From: Actinomycetota bacterium
Lineage (GTDB): Bacteria > Actinomycetota > Actinomycetes > Actinomycetales > Dermatophilaceae
Assembly (NCBI GenBank): GCA_020161815.1
Contig: JAIUOP010000002.1
Span: 62,001-126,000, forward strand
Length of the DNA stretch: 64,000 nucleotides
Direction: 5' to 3'
The notes beneath the pieces are model-generated. The model made no database searches, was not told where the DNA came from, and saw only the letters and a list, made by a program, of their open reading frames with translations. Positions 25,674-34,946 of the stretch are shown in pieces. Each line of letters begins with the position of its first letter. Positions within the stretch are counted from its first letter, which is position 1. The translations under genes were made by a program, and so were the position numbers.

Positions 25674-26212
25674 GCGAGCGCAACACCGACCCGCGCTCCG
25701 AGTCCGGGGCGGCCTCGGGCGTGGACGATTCGTCCGCCACGCTGCCGGCGCCGCTGAAGCCACTGGCGCACGACCACCGCCTGCTCAGGGACGCCGACGA
25801 CAAGGACGACTGGGCGTGGCGGCGGGCCATCCGTCAGCGGCCCGCCGCGCTCGCGGCATACCGAGCCCTTGTCCTCGCCGTCGGGGGAGTCCTCGTCCTC
25901 GGTGGGCTGGCCCTGGTCCCCCTGCCCGGCCCGGGCTGGCTCGTCGTCCTCCTCGGCCTGGCCATCCTCGCCTCGGAGTTCGAGCCGGCCCAGCGCCTCC
26001 TCGAGTTCGTCAAGGTGCGGCTGCACGCGTGGAACCAGTGGGTCCGCTCCCAGCCGTGGTGGGTCCAGTTCGTGTTCGCGCTGCTCACCGCTGCCTTCGT
26101 GCTCGCGGTGGTGTGGCTCACCCTGCGGGTCGGGGGCATTCCCGGCCTGCTGCCTCTGGGCGTCGTGGACTGGCTGGTCCACTACGGGCACCTGCCTCGG
26201 CCGCCCTCCTGA
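25670..26212 (+). CDS. TIGR02611 family (PGPGW) membrane protein
   Basis: A 180-aa protein with an acidic cytoplasmic N-terminus (about 55 residues) and transmembrane segments around ALVLAVGGVLVLGGLALVPL, the PGPGW motif itself (LPGPGWLVVLLGLAILASEF) and VQFVFALLTAAFVLAVVWL. The function of the family is unknown. The GTG at 25670 overlaps the pabC stop (GTGA), so it is co-translated with the folate genes, although no functional link is evident. Confidence 0.87.
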   Translation: MSERNTDPRSESGAASGVDDSSATLPAPLKPLAHDHRLLRDADDKDDWAWRRAIRQRPAALAAYRALVLAVGGVLVLGGLALVPLPGPGWLVVLLGLAILASEFEPAQRLLEFVKVRLHAWNQWVRSQPWWVQFVFALLTAAFVLAVVWLTLRVGGIPGLLPLGVVDWLVHYGHLPRPPS

Positions 26213-26270
26213 CGGGCGATTTCGCCAGCCGTCGGGCGGGCAGGTATTCTCGCTTCGCCCGTGAGGGCCC

Positions 26271-26344
26271 GGATGTGTAGCTCAGTTGGTTAGAGCGTTC
26301 GCTTCACACGCGAGAGGTCGGGGGTTCGAGTCCCTCCACATCCA
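26271..26344 (+). tRNA. tRNA-Val (CAC)
   Basis: A 74-nt tRNA with acceptor arms GGATGTG and CACATCC, D-arm TAGCTCAGTTGGTTAGAGC, anticodon loop TTCACAC (anticodon CAC) and T-arm GGGGGTTCGAGTCCCTC. A -10 box TATTCT lies at 26245-26250. CCA is not encoded. Fragments identical to its 3' end recur twice in the next 230 nt. Confidence 0.97.
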
Positions 26345-26345
26345 C

Positions 26346-26392
26346 TGACGACGAATGGACCGGGATGCTTTTTCCCGGTCCATTCGTCGTCA
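26346..26392 (+). terminator. Terminator of tRNA-Val(CAC)
   Basis: A perfect 20-bp stem (26346-26365 with 26373-26392) around a 7-nt loop containing TTTT begins 2 nt after the tRNA. It is one of the strongest hairpins in the window. Confidence 0.85.
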
Positions 26393-26573
26393 AGGGCTGT
26401 TGGGGGACTCGAACCCACGAAGGGGGTTCTGGGCCCACGCGCCAGCTGCCGCGAGCTTGCGAGCGGAGGCTGGCGTGGGGCGTCCCTCCACATCCACCCA
26501 ATGCCCCGCAGGCGCTCCGCGCCTAGCGGGGCTTCGGCGTCTGTGCTGGGGCTAACCTCCACATCCACTGCGC
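26393..26573. repeat. Gene-free segment with echoes of the tRNA-Val 3' end
   Basis: No gene is visible. GTCCCTCCACATCCAC of the tRNA (26330-26345) is repeated exactly at 26482-26497, and CCTCCACATCCACTG (26334-26348) is repeated at 26556-26570. At 26399-26420 the minus strand reads like the T-arm and acceptor end of a tRNA (GGGTTCGAGTCCC). Two more hairpins occur: an imperfect one at about 26432-26479 and a 13-bp, one-bulge stem at 26503-26532. The pattern resembles remains of tRNA-gene duplication or of an integration site. Confidence 0.65.
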
Positions 26574-27236
26574 TCAGCCCAGGGTCGGTGCCAGTCCGTG
26601 CCAGAGCAGGTCCGTGACGTCACTGACGAGCGCATCCCGCTCGGTCCCACTCGCCGAGGCACCGGTGCGCAGCCAGTGGTCGGCGACGCTGCGCACCATG
26701 CCCACCACCGCCAGGGCCCAGACGGCCGCCTGGTCGGGCTCGCGCCCGGCCGCGACCACTTGAGCCGAGAGCAGGTCCGCCATGCGCGCCGACATCGCCC
26801 CGGTCGCGTCGGCCACCGGGTCCTCGGCCTGCCGCTCCTGCGCGGGCACGAGAGGGGCAGCCACGATGAAGCGATAGACCTCCGGATCCTCCTCGACCAG
26901 TTGCAGATACGTGTCGACCGCCGCACGGAGCACATCCCGGCCGCCCCTGGGTTGGGAGGCCACCTGGCTCACGCGATCGCGCAGTCGCAGGTCCACCGCT
27001 TCGGCCACCGCGCGGTACAACCCGGCCCGGTCGGTGAAGTGCCGATAGAACACCGTCTTCGACGTCCCCGCCACCGCGGCGATGTCGTCCATGCCGACCG
27101 TCGCGCCGTGGCGCCGGATCGCGCGCAGGGTGGCCGTCACCAGCTCACGACGGCGGGTGGCCCGGTGCGCCTCCCAGCGGGTGCTCCGCCCGTCGAGGAC
27201 GGGCCCGGTGCGCGCGTCAGGGGTGGGCGTGGTCAC
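26574..27236 (-). CDS. TetR/AcrR family transcriptional regulator
   Basis: A 220-aa repressor-type protein. The N-terminal HTH is at about residues 27-75 (TATLRAIRRHGATVGMDDIAAVAGTSKTVFYRHF in shape), followed by an all-helical ligand domain. The GTG at 27236 is preceded by TACGGT with 7-nt spacing, so the mRNA is nearly leaderless. The gene is divergent from fadA2-fabG4-htdX, and an inverted repeat lies between them; it most likely represses that operon and perhaps itself, with an acyl-CoA as likely ligand. The ligand is inference. Confidence 0.88.
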   Translation of the reverse strand: MTTPTPDARTGPVLDGRSTRWEAHRATRRRELVTATLRAIRRHGATVGMDDIAAVAGTSKTVFYRHFTDRAGLYRAVAEAVDLRLRDRVSQVASQPRGGRDVLRAAVDTYLQLVEEDPEVYRFIVAAPLVPAQERQAEDPVADATGAMSARMADLLSAQVVAAGREPDQAAVWALAVVGMVRSVADHWLRTGASASGTERDALVSDVTDLLWHGLAPTLG

Positions 27237-27240
27237 AGGG

Positions 27241-27280
27241 CCGACCGTAGCAGCGGCTCGGAGGTACCTGCTACCGTCGG
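27241..27280. promoter_or_regulatory. Inverted repeat between the TetR gene and fadA2
   Basis: CCGACCGTAGCAG (27241-27253) and CTGCTACCGTCGG (27268-27280) are inverted 13-bp arms with one mismatch and a 14-nt spacer. The left arm covers the TetR gene's -10 box. A GGTACC hexamer also occurs twice here (27263-27268 and 27279-27284). This is the likely TetR operator. Confidence 0.55.
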
Positions 27281-27336
27281 TACCGGATATGTGGCGCACC
27301 GCTCGCGCCCTCCCATCACCCCTCAGGAGCCCCCTC

Positions 27337-28644
27337 GTGCCCACCCCTGCGCCCACGACGTCCTCGACCCCACGCCGCGCCGCCGTCCTCGGTGGCAACC
27401 GCATCCCGTTCGCGCGGCAGTTCGGCCCGTATGCCGAGGCCTCCAACCAGGACATGCTCACCGCCGCGATCGACGGGCTCGTCGCGCGCTACGGACTGGC
27501 GGGGGAGCGCCTGGGCGAGGTCGTCGCCGGGGCCGTCATCAAGCACAGCCGCGACTTCAACCTCGCCCGTGAGTCCGTGCTCGGCTCCGCCCTGGCCCCC
27601 ACCACGCCCGCCTATGACGTGCAGCAGGCGTGCGGCACCGGCCTGCAGGCGGCGATCCTGCTCGCGAACAAGATCGCGCTCGGCCAGGTCGACTCCGGCC
27701 TCGCCGGCGGCGTGGACACCTCCTCCGACGCCCCCATCACCGTCAGCGAGAAGCTGCGCATCAAGCTGCTCAAGGTCAACCGGGCCAAGGGGGCCAAGAA
27801 CCAGCTCCTCGCCCTCACCGGCATCCGGCCGACGGACTTCGGCATCGAGACCCCGAGCAACGGCGAGCCACGCACCGGTCTGTCCATGGGGGAGCACATG
27901 GCGCAGACGGCCAAGCGCTGGGGCATCACCCGCGAGGCCCAGGACGAGCTGGCGATGACCAGCCACCACAACCTCGCCGCCGCCTACGACCGCGGCTTCC
28001 AGGACGACCTGGTCACCTCCTTCCGTGGGCTCTCCCGGGACCAGAACCTGCGCCCCGACTCCTCCATGGAGAAGCTCGCCACCCTCAAGCCGGCCTTCGG
28101 CAAGGGCGAGAACGCGACGATGACCGCCGGCAACTCGACCCCCCTCACCGATGGCGCCTCGGTCGTCCTCATGGGCAGCGAGGAGTGGGCGGCGGAGCAC
28201 GGGCTCACCGTGCAGGCGTGGTTCGTCGACGCCGAGACCGCGGCCGTGGACTACGTGCACGGCGCCGAGGGCCTGCTCATGGCCCCGACGTATGCCGTGC
28301 CACGGCTTCTCGCCCGTCAGGGCCTGACGCTCCAGGACTTCGACTACTACGAGATCCACGAGGCGTTCGCCGCCACGGTCCTGTCCACCCTGAAGGCGTG
28401 GGAGGACGAGGACTTCTGCCGGGACCGGCTCGGCCTGGAGGCGCCCCTGGGCTCGATCGACCGCAGCAAGCTCAACGTCAACGGGTCCTCCCTCGCCGCC
28501 GGGCACCCCTTCGCCGCCACCGGCGGACGCATCGTCGCGGCCCTGGCCAAGATGCTCCACGAGAAGGGCCCCGGCAGCCGCGGCCTGATCTCCATCTGCG
28601 CCGCCGGTGGTCAGGGCGTCGTCGCGATCCTCGAAGGAGCCTGA
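27337..28644 (+). CDS. fadA2: Acetyl-CoA C-acyltransferase (FadA2/FadI-type thiolase)
   Basis: A 435-aa thiolase. The nucleophile Cys is in YDVQQACGTGLQAAI, the C-terminal motifs are YEIHEAFAATV, SLAAGHPFAATGGR with the catalytic His, and ISICAAGGQG with the second Cys. The GTG at 27337 has AGGAG 8 nt upstream; the frame open further upstream overlaps the divergent TetR gene and is not used. The set fadA2-fabG4-htdX matches the mycobacterial Rv0243c-Rv0242c-Rv0241c genes, a beta-oxidation or fatty acid remodelling cassette. It is the second thiolase in the window besides fadA. Confidence 0.93.
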   Translation: MPTPAPTTSSTPRRAAVLGGNRIPFARQFGPYAEASNQDMLTAAIDGLVARYGLAGERLGEVVAGAVIKHSRDFNLARESVLGSALAPTTPAYDVQQACGTGLQAAILLANKIALGQVDSGLAGGVDTSSDAPITVSEKLRIKLLKVNRAKGAKNQLLALTGIRPTDFGIETPSNGEPRTGLSMGEHMAQTAKRWGITREAQDELAMTSHHNLAAAYDRGFQDDLVTSFRGLSRDQNLRPDSSMEKLATLKPAFGKGENATMTAGNSTPLTDGASVVLMGSEEWAAEHGLTVQAWFVDAETAAVDYVHGAEGLLMAPTYAVPRLLARQGLTLQDFDYYEIHEAFAATVLSTLKAWEDEDFCRDRLGLEAPLGSIDRSKLNVNGSSLAAGHPFAATGGRIVAALAKMLHEKGPGSRGLISICAAGGQGVVAILEGA

Positions 28645-28647
28645 GTC

Positions 28648-29985
28648 ATGGCCTTCTCCTACAGCAGCTTCGTCAGCGGTGGTCTGGGCAAGCAGCTCGC
28701 GAGCAGCCTCGGTCTGCCGCAGCCGAGCCGGCTGCGCCGGCACGACCCCAAGAAGTCGCTCATCCCCGGTGCCGTCCTCGTCGCCGGCCACGATGAGGCC
28801 CCGCTCGTGCCGCAGGTCAGGACGTGGCTCGAAGCAGCGCGCGTGGCCGTCGCGACCGTGCCGTCGACCTCCGTGGCGGGCGTGGTCGTGGACCTCACGG
28901 GCATCGAGTCTCCCGAGGACCTCGAGACCCTCCGCGCGACCGTGGCTCCAGCCCTGAAGACCCTCCAGGGCAGTGGCCGGATCATCGTGCTCGGCCGCCC
29001 GCCCGAGAGCGCGACCTCCGTGGAGCAGGCGGCGGCCCGTCGCGCCGTCGAGGGCATCGTCCGCTCGATCGGCAAGGAGATGCGCGCCGGGGGCACCGCC
29101 AACACCGTGCTCGTCGAGGAGGGCGCCGACACCGGCCTCGAGGCCACCCTCCGCTTCCTGCTCTCGGGACGCTCTGCGTACGTCGACGCCCAGGTCATCC
29201 GGGTCGCGGCGCCCGTCGCCGACCCCGTCGTCCCCGCCGACTGGGCCACGCCGCTCGCGGACAAGGTCGCCGTCGTCACCGGTGCCGCTCGAGGCATCGG
29301 CGCCGCCATCGCCGAGGTCCTCGCGCGCGACGGCGCGACGGTGGTCTGCGTCGACATCCCGGCCGCGGGCGGTCCGCTCGCCGACGTGGCCAACCGCCTC
29401 GGCGGCTCGGCCCTCCAGCTCGACGTGACCGCCGAAGACGCGGGGGAGCGGATCGTCGAGCACGCCGTGTCCCGCCACGGCGGCATCGACATCGTGGTCC
29501 ACAACGCCGGCATCACCCGCGACAAGCTGCTCGCCAACATGGATGCCGAGCGCTGGCACTCGGTGGTCGACGTGAACCTGCTCTCGATCCTGCGGATGAA
29601 CACCGCCCTCGTCCCGGCGCTGAACCAGGGCGGCCACATCGTCAACGTCGCCTCGATCGCGGGCATCGCCGGCAACCGCGGACAGACGAACTACGCCGCC
29701 TCCAAGGCCGGGGTCATCGGCATGACGACCGCCCTGGCGCAGGACGCAGAGGTCCTCGCCAAGGGGATCACGGTCAACGCCGTCGCCCCAGGCTTCATCG
29801 TGACCGAGATGACCGCCAAGGTGCCCTTCGCGACCCGCGAGGTCGGTGCCCTGATGAACTCGCTGAGCCAGGGCGGTCTCCCGATCGACGTCGCCGAGAC
29901 GATCGGCTGGTTCTGCTGGGATGCCAACCGGGCCGTCACCGGCAACACCGTCCGGGTCTGCGGCCAGATGCTCCTGGGTGCCTGA
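28648..29985 (+). CDS. fabG4: 3-oxoacyl-ACP/CoA reductase, high-molecular-weight FabG4 type
   Basis: A 445-aa protein with two Rossmann-like domains. The N-terminal domain (about residues 1-195) resembles a flavodoxin-like fold without a nucleotide motif. The C-terminal SDR domain (about 205-445) has VVTGAARGIGAAI for cofactor binding, HNAGIT, and the catalytic Ser in NVASIAG with Tyr and Lys in YAASKAG. This is the FabG4 layout described in Mycobacterium, an NADH-dependent ketoacyl reductase. It follows fadA2 by 3 nt and overlaps htdX by 1 nt. Confidence 0.93.
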   Translation: MAFSYSSFVSGGLGKQLASSLGLPQPSRLRRHDPKKSLIPGAVLVAGHDEAPLVPQVRTWLEAARVAVATVPSTSVAGVVVDLTGIESPEDLETLRATVAPALKTLQGSGRIIVLGRPPESATSVEQAAARRAVEGIVRSIGKEMRAGGTANTVLVEEGADTGLEATLRFLLSGRSAYVDAQVIRVAAPVADPVVPADWATPLADKVAVVTGAARGIGAAIAEVLARDGATVVCVDIPAAGGPLADVANRLGGSALQLDVTAEDAGERIVEHAVSRHGGIDIVVHNAGITRDKLLANMDAERWHSVVDVNLLSILRMNTALVPALNQGGHIVNVASIAGIAGNRGQTNYAASKAGVIGMTTALAQDAEVLAKGITVNAVAPGFIVTEMTAKVPFATREVGALMNSLSQGGLPIDVAETIGWFCWDANRAVTGNTVRVCGQMLLGA

Positions 29986-30830
29986 TGACCTTCGAGACCC
30001 TGTCGCACGCGCCGAAGCTGTCCCGGGTCTTTGCGCGAGCTGCCCTCTCCCGCAGCCGAACCGGCGACACACTGCCGGATCGGGCGCTGCGCCTGGCCGA
30101 CCAGGCCATCGACCGCGACCACGTGGCGAGCTACCAGCGCCTCTGTGGCTGGGACGTCAACGACGTCCTGCCCCACACCTATCCGCACGTCCTCGGGTTC
30201 CCGCTCCAGGCCGCACTCATGGGCAGCCCGGACTTCCCCCTGCCGCTCATGGGCCTGGTCCACGTCGAGAACGTCATCACCGTCCAGCGCCCGCTGACCG
30301 CGGATGACCGGCTCGGCCTCACCGTGCACGCCGAGCGCCTCGCCGCCCACCCCAAGGGCCGCACCGTCGACCTGGTCACCGAGGTCGACGTCGACGGAGA
30401 GCGGGTCTGGGAGGGCCGCAGCACCTACCTCGCTCGCGGGTCGGGTGACCCGGCGGCCGAGCGCGGGAGCCAGCCCCCCGGCATACCGACGGGCTTTGCG
30501 ACCGCTCAGTGGCGCCTCCCGGCGGACCTAGGACGTCGGTATGCCGCGGTGTCGGGAGACGTCAACCCGATCCACCTGTCAGCCCTCACCGCCAGGGCGA
30601 TGGGCTTCCCCTCGGCCATCGCCCACGGCATGTGGACCTACGCCCGCACGCTCTCCGCCCTTGGTCGGGCAGCGCAGGGCCCTGTCACGTCCCACGTGTG
30701 GTTCCGCAAGCCGGTGCTGCTCCCCGCCGCGGTCGACCTCGTCGTCGACCCCGAGGCCACGCCGCTCGTCGCCGGGCTGCGCTCGACGCGCACACCGGAG
30801 ATCGAGCACCTCGTCCTCACGCTGAGCTGA
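29985..30830 (+). CDS. htdX: MaoC-like (R)-specific enoyl-CoA hydratase / 3-hydroxyacyl thioester dehydratase
   Basis: A 281-aa double hot-dog protein. The second half carries the hydratase 2 motif YAAVSGDVNPIHLSALTARA, with the catalytic Asp and His, and GFPSAIAHGMWTYA after it. The first half is a degenerate hot-dog (TYPHVLGFPLQAALM). It matches mycobacterial HtdX in architecture and gene order. It starts in the TGATG overlap with fabG4 and ends with a 14-nt overlap into the convergent peptidase gene. Confidence 0.92.
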   Translation: MTFETLSHAPKLSRVFARAALSRSRTGDTLPDRALRLADQAIDRDHVASYQRLCGWDVNDVLPHTYPHVLGFPLQAALMGSPDFPLPLMGLVHVENVITVQRPLTADDRLGLTVHAERLAAHPKGRTVDLVTEVDVDGERVWEGRSTYLARGSGDPAAERGSQPPGIPTGFATAQWRLPADLGRRYAAVSGDVNPIHLSALTARAMGFPSAIAHGMWTYARTLSALGRAAQGPVTSHVWFRKPVLLPAAVDLVVDPEATPLVAGLRSTRTPEIEHLVLTLS

Positions 30831-32700
30831 GGCCGAACACCCGCTGGTAGTGGGCCAATTCGCGCTCGAGGGCGTCGATGACGGTCTCGGCCCTGCGGAA
30901 GCCGTGCCCCTCGCCCTCGTAGATCACCAGCTCGACGTCCTTGCCGGCCTCGGCCATCGCGTCGGCCATCGCCTGGGCCTGGACGACGGGCACCACGAGG
31001 TCGTCCGCACCCTGGAGCAGCAGCAGCTCCCCGTGCAGCGCGTCGATGTGGAACAGCGGCGAGCGCTCGAGGTAGACCTCCTCACCCTCGGGCCAGGGCG
31101 CCACGAGGGTGGTGGTGTAGCGCGACTCGAACTTGTGGTCGTCGGCGAGCAGGGCCCGCAGGTCGCTGATGCCGTAGAGGCTGGTCCCCGCGGCAAAGAC
31201 CGTGCTCGAGGTCAGGGCCCGCAAGGTGGTGTAGCCCCCGGCGGAGCCACCTCGGATCGCCACCCGACCGCCGTCGACGACTCCCGCGTCGGCGAGGGCG
31301 CGCACCCCACTGACGCAGTCGTCGATGTCGACGATGCCCCACTGGCCGTTGAGCCGCTCCCGGAAGGCACGGCCGTAGCCGGTGCTGCCGCCGTGGTTGA
31401 CGTCGAGGACGGCGAAGCCCCGCGTCGTCCAGAACTGGACCAGAGAGGTGTAGGCAGGCTCGGTGCGCGAGGTCGGCCCGCCGTGCACGAAGACGAGCAG
31501 CGGCGGCAGCTCGTCCTCCGGGGCGCTCGCGTCGGGGTTGTGGGGTCGATAGAGCAGCCCGTGCGTGGTCAGCCCGGCGCCATTGGTCCAGGAGCGGGCC
31601 TCGGCGCGCGAGACGAACGCCGGGTCCGGGGCCGTGGGTGCCGAGGAGGCGAGGACCCGCTTCGCCGCGGTCAGCGGCCCACGGACGACTTCGGGGAGCC
31701 GGTCGGCCAGGCCCCGACGGAAGGCGACCTCCCCGTCCGAGGCCGACACGAGGTGCTCGAACATCACGCCCTCGTCGTCGACGTCGACCAGGCGGCCGTC
31801 GCGCGGGTCGAGGACGCCGAGCCGGCTGCCCGCACCCACCCAGCGCCGCGTGAGGACCCGACCCTCGGGCAGGAGGGCGTAGTCGACCATGCCGAGCACC
31901 CACTGGGGCTGGGCGAAGTCCGCCTCGTGCTCGTGCACCGCGACGGTGCCGGACGCGTCGTGGCGGTGCAGGGTCCACCAGTTGCTCTCGTCACTGATGA
32001 ACCACAGCGACCCGTCGGGCCCGAACTGCGGCTGGGACACCGCGATGCCGTCGCCGCCGGCGACCACCCGGGGCCGGCTCGCGCCCTGCGCGCCCAGGTC
32101 CGCCACGAGCAGGCGAGTGGAGTCCCAGGGCATGTTGGGGTGGTCCCACGCGATCCACGCGATCGCCGTGCCGTCCGGAGCCACGGCGGGGCGCGACACG
32201 AAGTCACTGCCCGCGGCCAGCACCACGCCGCCGTCGGCGTTGTCGCCGTGGAGGTCGAGCCGGACGAGCTCGTTGACCGGCTCGCCGCCACCGCGATGGT
32301 CCTCGCGCACGGCATACACGTGGTCACCGTGGAGGACCAGGCCGCCATACCGGACCGCCAGCTCCGGCGTGAAGGCCACCGGCTCGCTCGACCCCGGATC
32401 GATCCGGCGCAGGCGACCGTCGGTGAACTCGGAGACGACGACGAGACCGTCGCGGACGGCATACGACCCTCCGCCGTACTCGTGGACCCGGGACCGGACG
32501 TTCCACGGCTCGGGGAGCACGTCGGAGCGCTTGGTGCCGTCGTGACGGACCAGGGCCGTGCGGCCCTTCTCCCAGGGGCGGGACTCCAGCCAGTAGGTGG
32601 CGGCGCCGTCCACCCGCACCTCGTCGATGCGTGCCTGCCCGGCGGTGAGGTCGGCGGGGGCGATGGGGGAGGGCCAGGTGCCGTGGGGCTGGGTCGTCAT
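30817..32700 (-). CDS. S9 family peptidase (prolyl oligopeptidase type)
   Basis: A 627-aa serine peptidase. Residues about 40-360 form a beta-propeller-like domain with repeated Asp/Gly-rich strands, and about 385-627 form the alpha/beta hydrolase domain. The catalytic triad is Ser in [11 protein letters not shown], Asp in QGADDLVVP and His in [10 protein letters not shown]. No signal peptide is present, so it is cytoplasmic and likely degrades short peptides; acylaminoacyl peptidase activity is an alternative. The ATG at 32700 follows TACGGT by 7 nt, a nearly leaderless promoter built on the recurrent octamer. It is divergent from thrS. Confidence 0.9.
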   Translation of the reverse strand: MTTQPHGTWPSPIAPADLTAGQARIDEVRVDGAATYWLESRPWEKGRTALVRHDGTKRSDVLPEPWNVRSRVHEYGGGSYAVRDGLVVVSEFTDGRLRRIDPGSSEPVAFTPELAVRYGGLVLHGDHVYAVREDHRGGGEPVNELVRLDLHGDNADGGVVLAAGSDFVSRPAVAPDGTAIAWIAWDHPNMPWDSTRLLVADLGAQGASRPRVVAGGDGIAVSQPQFGPDGSLWFISDESNWWTLHRHDASGTVAVHEHEADFAQPQWVLGMVDYALLPEGRVLTRRWVGAGSRLGVLDPRDGRLVDVDDEGVMFEHLVSASDGEVAFRRGLADRLPEVVRGPLTAAKRVLASSAPTAPDPAFVSRAEARSWTNGAGLTTHGLLYRPHNPDASAPEDELPPLLVFVHGGPTSRTEPAYTSLVQFWTTRGFAVLDVNHGGSTGYGRAFRERLNGQWGIVDIDDCVSGVRALADAGVVDGGRVAIRGGSAGGYTTLRALTSSTVFAAGTSLYGISDLRALLADDHKFESRYTTTLVAPWPEGEEVYLERSPLFHIDALHGELLLLQGADDLVVPVVQAQAMADAMAEAGKDVELVIYEGEGHGFRRAETVIDALERELAHYQRVFGLSSA

Positions 32701-32707
32701 GCAACCC

Positions 32708-32713
32708 ACCGTA
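32708..32713 (-). promoter_or_regulatory. -10 box of the S9 peptidase gene formed by the recurrent octamer
   Basis: On the minus strand TACGGT lies 7 nt before the ATG and is preceded by CGGCA, giving CGGCATAC. Confidence 0.5.
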
Positions 32714-32754
32714 TGCCGTGCCAAACCGGGTCGAGGCCACCTCCTCACGCTCGT

Positions 32755-32760
32755 TAGGCT
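32755..32760 (+). promoter_or_regulatory. -10 box of thrS
   Basis: TAGGCT lies 57 nt before the thrS start and predicts a leader of about 50 nt that includes an AGGAG ribosome-binding site. No T-box-like structure is visible in so short a leader. Confidence 0.45.
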
Positions 32761-32816
32761 TGGCGGGTCCGGCACCGCGCCGGACGAGTCGCCCACCGAT
32801 GTCAGGAGCACGCGAG

Positions 32817-34799
32817 ATGTCCGCCCAGATGACCATCCATGTCGCCGGAGACGAGCGATCGGTGGCCGAGGGGACGACTGCGGCCGACCTCTTCGGCGCA
32901 GACCGCGCCGTGGTCGTCGCTCGCGTGAACGGCGTCCTCGTCGACCTTGCCCACGCCGTCGCCGACGGGGATCGCGTCGAGCCGGTGCGGATCGACGAGC
33001 CCGACGGCCTCATGGTGCTGCGGCACTCGTGCGCGCACGTGCTCGCCCAGGCCGTGCAGCAGGTCAACCCCGACGCCAAGCTCGGCATCGGCCCGCCGAT
33101 CCGCGACGGGTTCTACTACGACTTCGACGTCGAGAAGCCGTTCACCCCCGAGGACCTGAAGTCCCTCGAGAAGGTCATGCAGCGGATCATCAACGAGGGC
33201 CAGACCTTCCACCGCCGCGAGGTCTCCGACGCCGACGCCCTCGTCGAGCTCAAGGACGAGCCCTACAAGTGCGAGCTCGTCGGCCTCAAGGGCGGGATGT
33301 CCCACGACGACGAGGACGCCGGCGCCTCGGTGGAAGTGGGCGCCGGGACGCTCACGATCTACGACAACCTGCGCAAGGACGGCTCACGCGCCTGGGGAGA
33401 CCTGTGCCGCGGCCCGCACATCCCCGACACCAAGCTGCTCGGCAACGCCTTCAAGGTGATGCGGTCCGCCGCGGCCTACTGGCGCGGCGACCAGGCCAAC
33501 AACCAGCTCCAGCGGGTCTACGGCACGGCGTGGCCGACCAAGGCCGACCTCACCGCCTACCTCGACCGGCTCGCCGAGGCCGAGAAGCGCGACCACCGCA
33601 AGGTGGGTGCCGAGCTCGACCTCTTCTCCTTCCCCGACGAGCTCGGCTCCGGCCTGGCGGTCTTCCACCCCAAGGGCGGCGTGCTCAAGCGGGAGATGGA
33701 GGACTACGTCCGCCGACGGCACATCGAGGAGGGGTTCGAGTACGTCGGGACCCCCCACATCTCCAAGGAGGGCCTGTTCCACACCTCAGGCCACCTGCCC
33801 TACTACAAGGACACGATGTTCCCGCCGATGGAGTTCGAGGGCGCGGACTACTACCTCAAGGCGATGAACTGCCCGATGCACAACCTGATCTTCCGCTCGC
33901 GCGGACGGTCCTACCGTGAGCTGCCGCTGCGGTTGTTCGAGTTCGGGTCGGTCTACCGCTTCGAGAAGTCCGGCGTGGTGCACGGCCTGACCCGCGTGCG
34001 CGGGATGACCCAGGACGACAGCCACTCCTACATCACCCCGGAGCAGGCGCCGGCCGAGATCAAGCACCTGCTCAACTTCTGCCTGGGCCTCTTCCGCGAC
34101 TTCGGCCTGGACGACTTCTACCTCGAGCTGTCGACCCGCGACGACAAGCACAAGGACAAGTTCGTCGGCTCCGACGAGGACTGGCAGATTGCGACGAAGG
34201 TGCTCGAGGACGCCTGCGTCGAGTCCGGCCTCGAGCTCGTGCCCGATCCCGGTGGGGCCGCGTTCTACGGGCCCAAGGTGTCGGTGCAGGCGCGCGATGC
34301 GATCGGTCGCACCTGGCAGCTCTCGACGATCCAGTACGACTTCAACCAGCCCAAGGGCTTCCAGCTGGAGTACACCGCGGCCGATGGCTCGCGCCAGCAG
34401 CCGGTGATGATCCACTCGGCGAAGTTCGGGTCGATCGAGCGCTTCATCGGCGTGCTCACCGAGCACTACGCCGGTGCCTTCCCGCCCTGGCTCTCCCCGG
34501 TCCAGGTCCTCGGGATCCCGGTCGCCGACGACTTCAACGACTACCTCTGGGACGTCCTCGCGCAGATGAAGTCCCAGGGCATCCGGGTCGAGCTCGACGA
34601 CTCCGACGACCGCTTCCCGAAGAAGATCCGCAACGCGAGCAAGTCCAAGGTGCCCTTCATCCTCATCGCGGGCGCCGAGGACATGGCGGCCGGCGCGGTC
34701 TCCTTCCGCTACCGCGACGGCTCGCAGAAGAACGGCGTCCCCGTCGCCGAGGCGATCGAGGAGGTCATCGCGGCGATCCGCGACAAGCGCCAGGTCTGA
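32817..34799 (+). CDS. thrS: Threonine-tRNA ligase
   Basis: A 660-aa class II synthetase. An N-terminal TGS domain (about residues 1-65) is followed by the editing-type second domain with [13 protein letters not shown], the catalytic domain (motif 2 near [15 protein letters not shown], motif 3 near [16 protein letters not shown]), and the anticodon-binding domain from about residue 555. I choose the ATG at 32817 because AGGAG lies 9 nt upstream; ATGs at 32799 and 32829 are alternatives. It heads the conserved region leading to the phosphatidylinositol mannoside genes, but the small RNA pair and an SDR gene intervene. Confidence 0.96.
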   Translation: MSAQMTIHVAGDERSVAEGTTAADLFGADRAVVVARVNGVLVDLAHAVADGDRVEPVRIDEPDGLMVLRHSCAHVLAQAVQQVNPDAKLGIGPPIRDGFYYDFDVEKPFTPEDLKSLEKVMQRIINEGQTFHRREVSDADALVELKDEPYKCELVGLKGGMSHDDEDAGASVEVGAGTLTIYDNLRKDGSRAWGDLCRGPHIPDTKLLGNAFKVMRSAAAYWRGDQANNQLQRVYGTAWPTKADLTAYLDRLAEAEKRDHRKVGAELDLFSFPDELGSGLAVFHPKGGVLKREMEDYVRRRHIEEGFEYVGTPHISKEGLFHTSGHLPYYKDTMFPPMEFEGADYYLKAMNCPMHNLIFRSRGRSYRELPLRLFEFGSVYRFEKSGVVHGLTRVRGMTQDDSHSYITPEQAPAEIKHLLNFCLGLFRDFGLDDFYLELSTRDDKHKDKFVGSDEDWQIATKVLEDACVESGLELVPDPGGAAFYGPKVSVQARDAIGRTWQLSTIQYDFNQPKGFQLEYTAADGSRQQPVMIHSAKFGSIERFIGVLTEHYAGAFPPWLSPVQVLGIPVADDFNDYLWDVLAQMKSQGIRVELDDSDDRFPKKIRNASKSKVPFILIAGAEDMAAGAVSFRYRDGSQKNGVPVAEAIEEVIAAIRDKRQV

Positions 34800-34854
34800 G
34801 GCCGTATGCCGCGCGGCCGGCTCCCGCGCGGCGCGTGCGCCCCATCCGTCACGG

Positions 34855-34876
34855 ACACGCCGACGACACGCCGACG
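34855..34876 (+). promoter_or_regulatory. Upstream tandem box of small RNA copy 1
   Basis: ACACGCCGACG occurs twice in direct succession. It lies 71-92 nt before the predicted start of the first small RNA. The same tandem lies at the same distance before copy 2, while the sequence between box and promoter is not conserved. Confidence 0.55.
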
Positions 34877-34946
34877 TCTCGGGATGCGCGCAAAATTGTC
34901 GTCCGGAACTGTTGCGGGAGAGCAGCATTCGGGCTAGAAATGACCC

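Noticed and set aside
26290..26568. Minus-strand frame of about 92 codons across tRNA-Val(CAC), containing GCGGTRTPDLSRVK
   Set aside because: This is the well-known false translation of the antisense of a tRNA gene and its terminator. The tRNA accounts for the sequence.
27316..30072. 918-codon minus-strand frame opposite fadA2-fabG4
   Set aside because: Antisense shadow of two confident genes; no domain is recognisable.
32755..32816. T-box riboswitch before thrS
   Set aside because: The predicted leader is only about 50 nt and has no T-box sequence or specifier stem.
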